This document shows, one piece after another, positions 27,747 to 40,218 of a stretch of DNA of 55,593 nucleotides. Within the stretch, counting starts at the first letter, position 1, and the number at the start of each line of letters is the position of its first letter. The notes below the pieces were generated by a model. It was not told where the DNA came from. It searched no databases and worked only from the letters and a program-made list of their open reading frames with translations. The stretch lies in contig JAUYPV010000121.1 of the NCBI GenBank assembly GCA_030697555.1, forward strand, positions 1 through 55,593, given 5' to 3'. This DNA is from Hyphomonadaceae bacterium (lineage in GTDB: Bacteria; Pseudomonadota; Alphaproteobacteria; Caulobacterales; Hyphomonadaceae). A program made the translations under genes and the position numbers.

Positions 27747-28652
27747 CTAGCCTGCCTTTCTCCGAGGCTTCGCGGGCGCCGTGCGCGCGGAAGTTCGGCG
27801 CGTCGTCGTCTTGCGGGCCGAGGATGCGCGCTTGGCGTGGCCGCGTCCGCTCGCGGCAGCCGCCTTGCCCTTCACGCTCTTCCGCAGGGCTTCCATCAGG
27901 TCGATCACGTTGCTCTGGCCTTTGACGCCCAACTCCTCGTCGTCGACGTGGGAGACTTCGCCGGTCTTGCGTTTCTCGTTGATCAGAGCGCGAAGCGCCG
28001 CCGCGTAGTGGGACTTGAACTTCTCCGGGTCAAACTTGTGGGTCTTGCGCTTGATCAGCTCAGAGGCGAGCGAGAGCATTTCCTTGTCGATCTTCACCTT
28101 TGGAATGTCGTCGAACACAGTATCCGTATCCTTGACCTCGCGGGCGTAGCGCAGGGTTTCGAGCAGGATGCCGTCGCCGCAGGCGCGGACAGCGCAGATC
28201 TGGTCGCGGCCACGAGTGGCCATCTGGCCGAGGCCAATCTTCTTGGCGCTGCGCAAGGCCTCGCGGATGACGGCGAAGCCTTCGGCCGCCACATCGTCGG
28301 AAGTTGGAGCGACATAGTAGGGGCGGTCGAAATAGCGGGGGTCGATCTCGTCATGATCAACGAACTGCACCAGGTCGATGGTGCGTTTGCTCTCCAGCTT
28401 GATCTCGTCGAGTTCTTCGGGCTCGAGGGTGACGTACTCGTCCTTGTCGACCTCGACGCCCTTGACGATGTCGGACGCCTTCACGGCCCCGATGCCGGGG
28501 GCGACCTTCTCGTAACGGATCCGCTTGCCGGAGGGCTTGTGGATCTGGTGGAGGGCGGTGTCAGAGGTGCTGTTGATGGCGGTGTACAGCTCGATACCGA
28601 CCGTGACCAAAGACAGCCTTAGATAGCCTTTCCAGTACGCGCGCGCGGGCAT
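27747..28652 (-). CDS. ku: Ku homodimer protein for non-homologous end joining
   Basis: 301 residues. Bacterial Ku forms a ring on DNA double-strand ends and recruits LigD. Family features are ARAYWKGYLRLSLVTVGIELY at the N-terminus (split here by the start ARAYWKG), LDPEELDEIK-like LEPEELDEIKLE, and the bridge region KDTDTVFDDIPKVKID. The C-terminal tail after about residue 255 is rich in Lys, Arg, Ala and Ser, typical of bacterial Ku. GAGGA seven bases before ATG 28652 is a good ribosome-binding site. Promoted by GGAAC-N16-CGTT at 28682-28706 and transcribed with ligD. Confidence 0.97.
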   Translation of the reverse strand: MPARAYWKGYLRLSLVTVGIELYTAINSTSDTALHQIHKPSGKRIRYEKVAPGIGAVKASDIVKGVEVDKDEYVTLEPEELDEIKLESKRTIDLVQFVDHDEIDPRYFDRPYYVAPTSDDVAAEGFAVIREALRSAKKIGLGQMATRGRDQICAVRACGDGILLETLRYAREVKDTDTVFDDIPKVKIDKEMLSLASELIKRKTHKFDPEKFKSHYAAALRALINEKRKTGEVSHVDDEELGVKGQSNVIDLMEALRKSVKGKAAAASGRGHAKRASSARKTTTRRTSARTAPAKPRRKAG

Positions 28653-28681
28653 TTGACGTTCCTCGGGGTTTTCCGGAGTCG

Positions 28682-28706
28682 AACGCCAAGCAAACCTCTG
28701 GGTTCC
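28682..28706 (-). promoter_or_regulatory. EcfG (general stress sigma) promoter of ku-ligD
   Basis: On the minus strand GGAAC (28706-28702), exactly 16 bases, then CGTT (28685-28682): a perfect match to the alphaproteobacterial EcfG/sigma-T consensus. It sits 17 bases beyond the GH130 stop and about 30 before the ku ATG, so the leader would be about 22 bases with a GAGGA ribosome-binding site. Links NHEJ to the general stress response. Confidence 0.75.
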
Positions 28707-28722
28707 TGCTTTAAGCGGGTTC

Positions 28723-30054
28723 CTATTTCAGCGTGGCGAGCAGGTCGCTTATCCGCATGGAAACGAAGCGAACCGAGGAATCCGCAACTCCATAGGGCAG
28801 GAGCAGCATTTCTCCGACCTTCAGCGCGCCGCAGGTGTAGACCACGTTCGGGACGTAGCCCTCCCGGGTCTCGTCGACTGGCGTGAGAAAAGGTTCGCGG
28901 GAGCGGCCGATGACTTTCGATGGGTCCCTCTTGTCGAGCAGGGCAGCGCCCATCGAATACTGCCGCATCGCGCCGACCCCATGGGTCAGCAACAGCCAGC
29001 CTTCGTCGAGTTCGATCGGCGATCCGCAGTTGCCGAGTTGGACGAGCTCCCAGAGATACTTCGGCTGCATGATCCGCTTGCCATAGTTCCAGGTGAAGCG
29101 GTCGTCGCTCTGCATGAAGTAGAGGCTTTCATGATCGAGCCGGCCGATGGCGGTGTAGCGGCCGTCGATGCGACGCGGGAAGAGCGCGAGACCCTTGTGC
29201 TGGGCCGCGGCCCCGCGAAGGGGTGTGAGGTCGAACTCCGAGAAGCGCTCGGTGGTCAGCATTTCGCAGCCGACGTCCCGGCCGGAAAAAGCGGTATAGG
29301 TCCCGACATAGTATGCCGCGCCGTCGTCCTCGGTGAAGCGCACGAGGCGGAGGTCCTCGAGGCCGTTCTTCTGGGCGCGTGTGATCGGGAAGATCACGAC
29401 GCCGGAAAGCGGTGAGGAGTCGTGACGCCGGACGGCGACTGGCCCGCCTTCTCCATTGTGGTTGTCGGTTGTAGCGGCGATGGCGAACGGCGTTTCGGGC
29501 CAGAGCGTGAAATTGCCGTCGGGCGTAGCGAGGCCTTCTCGGAATGAGATCGATGAGATGTGACCTTCGCCCACGGTACGCAGTGAAAGGACGAACTTCA
29601 CGGCGCCGCCGATCACGCCGGACTGGTCAGGATGTACGACGATGGAGGGGTTCATCACCGCGGCAGCGGCGTAAGAATACTCGTGGCTGAAGTAAGCTCC
29701 GATGAGCTTGGCGTGGTCTTCGTTGACGTTGTCGAGGCCGCCTATGAGGTTGCGGACCTGTTCGAAGCGATCGATGAAGATGGAGTGGGTCTGCCAGTGA
29801 CGGCCGAAGAAGTCGCCGTCGACGGCGTCGAGATACCTGCGGCACTCTGCATCGGAGAGCGCGAGCACGGTTTTCACGATGCGTTCGGCGCGGGTCATGA
29901 TGCCGTAGGCGGTGCCGCGCGGCTCCGCCGTGATGCTGAAGGGGCGGAGGACGACGCGCGAGGGATCGGCGACTAGCTGGGCGTCGTGATGGCGAAGCTC
30001 GAACATTTGGCTGGGGGACCCGTCTGTGTGCAGCAGCGGCTTTAGAGCGGTCAC
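28723..30054 (-). CDS. GH130 family glycoside phosphorylase/hydrolase
   Basis: 443 residues with a five-bladed propeller fold expected for GH130. These enzymes mostly phosphorolyse beta-mannosidic bonds, releasing mannose 1-phosphate; some hydrolyse. Seen are NPSIVVHPDQSG, GLEDLRLVRFTEDDG, YTAIGRLDHESLYFM, ELVQLGNCGSPIELDEGWLLLTHG (split by family motif LTHGVG) and VPNVVYTCGALK. Start GTG 30054 lies one base after the stop of the GT4 gene, which implies translational coupling; the frame stays open upstream inside GT4 but that part is non-coding. Substrate cannot be read; a role in a mannose-containing storage or protective glycan is likely from its partner. Confidence 0.9.
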   Translation of the reverse strand: MTALKPLLHTDGSPSQMFELRHHDAQLVADPSRVVLRPFSITAEPRGTAYGIMTRAERIVKTVLALSDAECRRYLDAVDGDFFGRHWQTHSIFIDRFEQVRNLIGGLDNVNEDHAKLIGAYFSHEYSYAAAAVMNPSIVVHPDQSGVIGGAVKFVLSLRTVGEGHISSISFREGLATPDGNFTLWPETPFAIAATTDNHNGEGGPVAVRRHDSSPLSGVVIFPITRAQKNGLEDLRLVRFTEDDGAAYYVGTYTAFSGRDVGCEMLTTERFSEFDLTPLRGAAAQHKGLALFPRRIDGRYTAIGRLDHESLYFMQSDDRFTWNYGKRIMQPKYLWELVQLGNCGSPIELDEGWLLLTHGVGAMRQYSMGAALLDKRDPSKVIGRSREPFLTPVDETREGYVPNVVYTCGALKVGEMLLLPYGVADSSVRFVSMRISDLLATLK

Positions 30055-30055
30055 A

Positions 30056-32356
30056 TTACGGTCCTGATCGGGAACGGAGAAGGTCTCGCATGCTCGCCGA
30101 GGCGAGATGGTAGCTGAGAATGGATTCGGCGCCCTGATTCTGGTTGGCGCCGTGGACGGTGAGACCATCGAAGCATCCGCCATCGGCGGGCATGGCCAGG
30201 GCCAGACCATGGTCGTTCTGGCCGGCGAACCACATGAAGGCAGCTTCGGCGCGTGAGGCCCAAGCTTCCTCGCGGGTGGCCTGGAAGGCGGCGACACAGG
30301 CGTCGACCGTGGCGAGCGCCTCGATGGGCTGCTGGTCGAAGCAGGGGTGGTCGGCGTCGCACTGAGCGAAGGAGGAGGTGGCAATGGGAGAGAACCAGCC
30401 CTGCGGCGACCGCTGGCGGCGCATCAGAATCGCGAGGGTGGTGAGGCCCGCGTCGAGCCAGTCCTGCCGCTTGAGGCGATGGCCGGCGAGGATGAGAGCC
30501 TCGGGCAGGCGGGCGTTGTCGTAGGTGAGGCCCGGCTCGAACCATTCGCCGCCTTGTTCGCTTTGCTGGGCCAACAGGGCGAGCATGGCGTCGGCGGCTT
30601 GGGTGATGAAGGCGGTGGTCTTCACCGGATCCGGCGTGGCCAAATCGACGAGCAGCAACGACTTGATCAGCAGGGCGCGGGCGCGAACCGAGGACCACGC
30701 ACCGATATGGGGCAGAGCGTCAACGAGCATGGACTGCGCCCAGTCGCGGAGATCGGGGCGGGTGGCGTGGCCGCCGGCGAGGCAGAGAGATTCGAAGGAG
30801 CGGGCGCAGCAATCGTCCGAGCCGCCCTCGTCCAGCCAGGTACGGTTGAAGCCCATGAAGTTGCGGAAGCGGCCGGTGTCGGGATTCCAGGCGTGGCTGA
30901 TGAAGGCGGCGCTGGAGTAGGTGAGGCGCGCGTCGGGATCGCCGTTGTCGCCTTCAAGGGACAGGCGGGCAAACAGGGTCAGCGCGCGGGCGTTGTCGTC
31001 GCTGCAGTAGCCGTGGCGGCGGTCAGGGACGCGGAAGCGGGCGTGCTGGAAGATGCCGCAGTCGTCGAACATGTGGCGCACTGCCCCAAGCGAGGGACGG
31101 GAGAGGGTGCGGATGGAGGCCTGGGCGCGCTTGTCGCCGGCGTCGCGGCAGGCAATGGCGAGCTCGAGCGAGGACGCGGCGACCTTGCGCCAGCGCGAAG
31201 GCTCGCCGGCCTTCCAGGCGCGCCGGGCCATGGCTTCGCGGCGAACCTGGTTGGAGAGAAGGCTGGTGATTTCGCGGCCGAAGGCTTCGGAGTCGTGGAA
31301 GTTGCAGATGATGCCTACGCCGTCCGCCAGCGCTTCCGTTGCGTGCCAGTAGGGCGTCGAGATCACCGGCTTGCCCAGCGCGATCGCGTAGCTGAGCGTG
31401 CCCGAAGTGATCTGTGCTTCGGTGAGGTAGGGCGTTACGTAGATGTCGGCCGCCTGCAGCAGATCGACCAACTCCTGCTGGTCGACGAACCGATTGATGA
31501 AGCCGAAGTGCTCGGCAACGCCCAGTGACTCCGCCAGCGCGACGAGGCTGTCGCGGTAGGTCTCGCCATCACGCGCCAGCAGGTGCGGGTGCGTGGCGCC
31601 GACGACAAGATAGTGAGTGTCCGGATGCTGGCTCAGTATGCCGGGCAGGGCGCGGATGATGGTTTCGACCCCCTTGTTCGGCGAGATCAGGCCGAATGTC
31701 ATCAGCAGCTTCTGGCCGGCGAAACCGAGCGCCGCCTTGAATTTTTCCGTCGAAGCGAAAGGCCGTTCCGGCGCCCCGTGCGGAATGACGTGAACTTTGG
31801 AAGGGCCGACGCGGTGGACACGCTGGATGATCTCGGCGCCCTTCCAGGTCATGACGATGGCGCCGGCGGCGAGATGGAGGATTTCATCCATCACGCGCTT
31901 CTGCACCGGCGTCGGATGTTCAAGCACCGTATGAAGCCAGACAATGACCGGCATACGCAGGCGCCGCATCAGCAGGAGGAGGTTCGAGCCAGCCTCGCCG
32001 CCGAAAATGCCGAACTCGTGCTGGACGATCACCACTTCGACGCCGGAAAGGTTGAGGACGTCCGCGATGCGCACATAGGCCTTAGGATCGTCCTGGGGCA
32101 GGACGTGCGTGACATCCTCCGGATAGTCGTAGGTGGAGCCTGTGTCGTTCATCGCGACCACGTGCCACTCAGCAGTAGGGCTCTGGTCGCGCAGGCTGGT
32201 GAAGGCATCGTGGGTGAAAGTCGCGATCCCACAGCGGCGCGGTGGGAAATTGCCGATCATCGCCGCGCGCCGCAGGGGAGCGGCGAACGACGAAGGACCC
32301 TTCAGGCCTTGCGGCGCACGGTCGACAGTCAACAAAGCAAACCCCCGTTTGGGCAT
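30056..32356 (-). CDS. GT4 glycosyltransferase with C-terminal helical domain
   Basis: 766 residues. The N-terminal half (about 30-400) is a GT-B fold glycosyltransferase 4: IGNFPPRRCGIATF, a donor-side GLISPNKGVETIIRALP, and the EX7E-like region ITSGTLSYAIALGKPVISTPY. The C-terminal half (about 425-755) is an all-helical, alpha/alpha-barrel-like domain with YCSDDNARALTLF, FNRTWLDEGGSDDCCARS and GGEWFEPGLTYDNARLPEAL, resembling glycosidase-like accessory domains. Coupled to the GH130 gene. ATG 32356 is preferred because an EcfG-type promoter covers the longer TTG start at 32410. Confidence 0.9.
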   Translation of the reverse strand: MPKRGFALLTVDRAPQGLKGPSSFAAPLRRAAMIGNFPPRRCGIATFTHDAFTSLRDQSPTAEWHVVAMNDTGSTYDYPEDVTHVLPQDDPKAYVRIADVLNLSGVEVVIVQHEFGIFGGEAGSNLLLLMRRLRMPVIVWLHTVLEHPTPVQKRVMDEILHLAAGAIVMTWKGAEIIQRVHRVGPSKVHVIPHGAPERPFASTEKFKAALGFAGQKLLMTFGLISPNKGVETIIRALPGILSQHPDTHYLVVGATHPHLLARDGETYRDSLVALAESLGVAEHFGFINRFVDQQELVDLLQAADIYVTPYLTEAQITSGTLSYAIALGKPVISTPYWHATEALADGVGIICNFHDSEAFGREITSLLSNQVRREAMARRAWKAGEPSRWRKVAASSLELAIACRDAGDKRAQASIRTLSRPSLGAVRHMFDDCGIFQHARFRVPDRRHGYCSDDNARALTLFARLSLEGDNGDPDARLTYSSAAFISHAWNPDTGRFRNFMGFNRTWLDEGGSDDCCARSFESLCLAGGHATRPDLRDWAQSMLVDALPHIGAWSSVRARALLIKSLLLVDLATPDPVKTTAFITQAADAMLALLAQQSEQGGEWFEPGLTYDNARLPEALILAGHRLKRQDWLDAGLTTLAILMRRQRSPQGWFSPIATSSFAQCDADHPCFDQQPIEALATVDACVAAFQATREEAWASRAEAAFMWFAGQNDHGLALAMPADGGCFDGLTVHGANQNQGAESILSYHLASASMRDLLRSRSGP

Positions 32357-32381
32357 AAATCTACGGAACGTCTGGGGGTCG

Positions 32382-32406
32382 AACGCGTTGCAGTGCAGCA
32401 AGTTCC
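32382..32406 (-). promoter_or_regulatory. EcfG promoter of the GT4-GH130 operon
   Basis: GGAAC (32406-32402), a 16-base spacer, CGTT (32385-32382) on the minus strand. Transcription should start near 32375, about 20 bases before ATG 32356. The upstream TTG at 32410 lies inside this promoter and so cannot be the translated start from this transcript. Confidence 0.75.
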
Positions 32407-32477
32407 CCAACGGGACGAACGTTGGCTAACGACCAGAGATATCGATCATTTTCTGGGCGGAGAGGCGGGGAAGTTGG

Positions 32478-32633
32478 CTAGCCCCAGTGTCCCTGTAGCA
32501 CCTGCCCTAGGGCCCATAGCGCCGCGAGTCCACCGTAAAGCAGGAGGGCCAGCCGCATATCCTGCCGTTCTCCGCGGGAAATGCGTGTGGGCTGATGGAC
32601 TTTCAGTCCGTGTTCGACGGGATCGAGCTTCAA
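32478..32633 (-). CDS. possible small single-span membrane protein
   Basis: 51 codons from TTG 32633 to TAG 32478. The product has a polar N-terminus (LKLDPVEHGLKVHQPTRIS) followed by a hydrophobic helix (MRLALLLYGGLAALWALGQV) and ends QGHWG. The positive-then-hydrophobic layout looks real, and it follows the DUF5985-like genes on the same strand after 71 bases. There is no convincing ribosome-binding site, and the frame is open further upstream without a better start. It fills the gap between the GT4 promoter and the DUF5985 genes. Confidence 0.35.
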   Translation of the reverse strand: MKLDPVEHGLKVHQPTRISRGERQDMRLALLLYGGLAALWALGQVLQGHWG

Positions 32634-32704
32634 GACGGCTCTCAGACAAGCTGGTTCGGCGCCAGTGATATCTGAGTCGCGGGTGGTTACAGACGGAGTC
32701 GCGG

Positions 32705-32968
32705 CTAGCGGCCCATATTCTTCCGCAGGATAGCAAAACTGAGGATCAGGAACGCCGCGAGACGCAGCAGGTATATCCAGCTGCGGTCTTCCTCAGGCAG
32801 GCCCAGGAATGTGGTCAGGAATTGCTGCGTGGCCAGCAGGGCAAACGCCAACGCGAAGGCTAAAAACAGACCGTCCTTCGTCCTGTTCCAGAAGCGCAGG
32901 AAGAACAGGGCGGCGACGAGGAGGCCGGCAGCCTGGAAGCCTGAAAAGAACTCGGGATGTGGCATCAT
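32705..32968 (-). CDS. DUF5985-like small membrane protein (second of pair)
   Basis: 87 residues with three hydrophobic helices and the conserved-looking core FFLRFWNRTKDGLFLAFALA followed by EEDRSWIYLLRLAAFLILSFAILRKN, as in DUF5985 proteins. Function unknown. ATG 32968 overlaps the stop of the preceding paralogue by 4 bases (ATGA), so expression is coupled and a heteromeric pair is likely. Located in a three-gene set with a winged-helix regulator. Confidence 0.8.
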   Translation of the reverse strand: MMPHPEFFSGFQAAGLLVAALFFLRFWNRTKDGLFLAFALAFALLATQQFLTTFLGLPEEDRSWIYLLRLAAFLILSFAILRKNMGR

Positions 32969-33231
32969 TCGGCCTCCCAGATCAGGCCGAAAATCAGCAC
33001 GCAGATCGCCACAACGCCCGCCGTCACGCGGAAGGCGCTCAGGTCTACGTCGGGCGGGGCGAGCGTGGTGTCCGCAAACAGGAAGAAGTTGTTCACCGCG
33101 AGAAAAACGAAGCTGACCGCTGTCCAGAGCAGCAGCCGCGTTCGCGTTTTCATCCAAGACCGCACCAGCATCCCGGCGCAGACAGCGCAGGTAACGAAGC
33201 AAAGTATGTAGACCAGAGCGGGCGCGATCAT
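32965..33231 (-). CDS. DUF5985-like small membrane protein (first of pair)
   Basis: 88 residues, three hydrophobic helices, with LVRSWMKTRTRLLLWTAVSF in the position of the FLRFWxRTxDxLFLxF core of its neighbour, so the two look like paralogues. The start ATG 33231 overlaps the stop of the regulator gene (ATGA) and has GGAAGGA just before it. Function unknown; the pairing suggests a small heterodimeric membrane unit. Confidence 0.78.
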   Translation of the reverse strand: MIAPALVYILCFVTCAVCAGMLVRSWMKTRTRLLLWTAVSFVFLAVNNFFLFADTTLAPPDVDLSAFRVTAGVVAICVLIFGLIWEAE

Positions 33232-33704
33232 TCGTCCTTCCCCCAATCTTTACCCTTAGCATCCGGCCCCTTGAGCCGGAATGCATCCGAGAAATTCCGG
33301 AGTTTGTCGTTAGGCGACCACGTGATGGCGTCGCGAACGGCGATCGGCCGGTCATGGCTGGCGATTTCGAGGGCCTCACAAAGGCGGGCCAAATCGGGCG
33401 TTGCGGGCGAGAAACGAGCGGTTCCCGCTTCATCGTCCAGAGACACCAGCCCGGCCTGCGCAAGCTGGTGCAGGCACTTCGAAATTAACCCAGGTGAGGA
33501 TCGAAGAGCTGCGACGATCTCACCCGGCTTCAATGCTTCGGCGGTCCTGCGCCGCAAGAGCAGCAGCACCTCCAGGGACCAGATGGACTGGACCGAGTTC
33601 CTGATAAAAGCGATGAGTTCGGGGTCGAGCACTGGACTTTCGGGCCGTGTTTCTTCCGCTGGCGGCACGGATGCCAAATGGCCAATGCCCGCCGATGCGA
33701 ACAA
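33228..33704 (-). CDS. winged-helix DNA-binding protein, unknown family
   Basis: About 158 residues. The core (SIWSLEVLLLLRRRTAEALK, then EIVAALRSSPGLISKCLHQL and AGLVSLDDEAGTARFSP) has the helix-turn-helix plus wing pattern of a small MarR/PadR-like repressor; the C-terminus is charged (GPDAKGKDWGKDE). The start is uncertain: TTG 33704 follows AGGA by six bases and gives a compact protein, while the frame stays open to 33947. It leads the DUF5985-like pair through a 4-base overlap and is divergent from the giant kinase, so it may control one or both sides of the shared 195-base interval. Confidence 0.65.
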   Translation of the reverse strand: MFASAGIGHLASVPPAEETRPESPVLDPELIAFIRNSVQSIWSLEVLLLLRRRTAEALKPGEIVAALRSSPGLISKCLHQLAQAGLVSLDDEAGTARFSPATPDLARLCEALEIASHDRPIAVRDAITWSPNDKLRNFSDAFRLKGPDAKGKDWGKDE

Positions 33705-33740
33705 TGACAATCCTACGCAAAAATAAACCGGAAACAGTGT

Positions 33741-33765
33741 GGAACCTGACTTCCAGGGCTGCGTT
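33741..33765 (+). promoter_or_regulatory. EcfG promoter of the giant kinase gene
   Basis: GGAAC (33741-33745), 16 bases, CGTT (33762-33765) on the plus strand. Transcription should begin near 33773, leaving an unusually long leader of about 125 bases before ATG 33900. Third perfect copy of this promoter within about 5 kb. Confidence 0.75.
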
Positions 33766-33780
33766 TTGGATTTTCGGAGG

Positions 33781-33856
33781 GGTGTATGCGGACGCACACC
33801 TCGTGCTGAAATCGCCGGTCGCTCCGGCAAATCCAGGTTAAGCGCCCGTCGGGCGC
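33781..33856 (+). promoter_or_regulatory. structured 5' leader of the giant kinase mRNA
   Basis: Three consecutive inverted repeats: GGTGT/ACACC with inner GCG/CGC (33781-33800), GCCGG-TCGCT-CCGGC (33814-33828) and GCGCCC-GTC-GGGCGC (33842-33856). All lie between the predicted start of transcription and the GGGGAG ribosome-binding site of the kinase. Post-transcriptional control or leader stability is possible. I do not recognise a known riboswitch. Confidence 0.4.
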
Positions 33857-33899
33857 GTAGATCTTGTCCGCGTGGCCCAGGGGCGGGGAGTAGACCCGG

Positions 33900-40214
<6,315 letters not shown>

Positions 40215-40218
40215 GGTC

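Noticed and set aside
30055-30384. N-terminal extension of the GH130 frame to 30384
   Set aside because: This part overlaps the 3' end of the GT4 gene, is low-complexity and lies before the GTG that follows the GT4 stop by one base.
30347-31528. 393-codon plus-strand frame inside the GT4 gene
   Set aside because: Gly/Ala/Val-rich antisense shadow without domain features.
32357-32410. TTG 32410 as the start of the GT4 protein
   Set aside because: It lies at the -35 of the predicted EcfG promoter, so that transcript would not include it.
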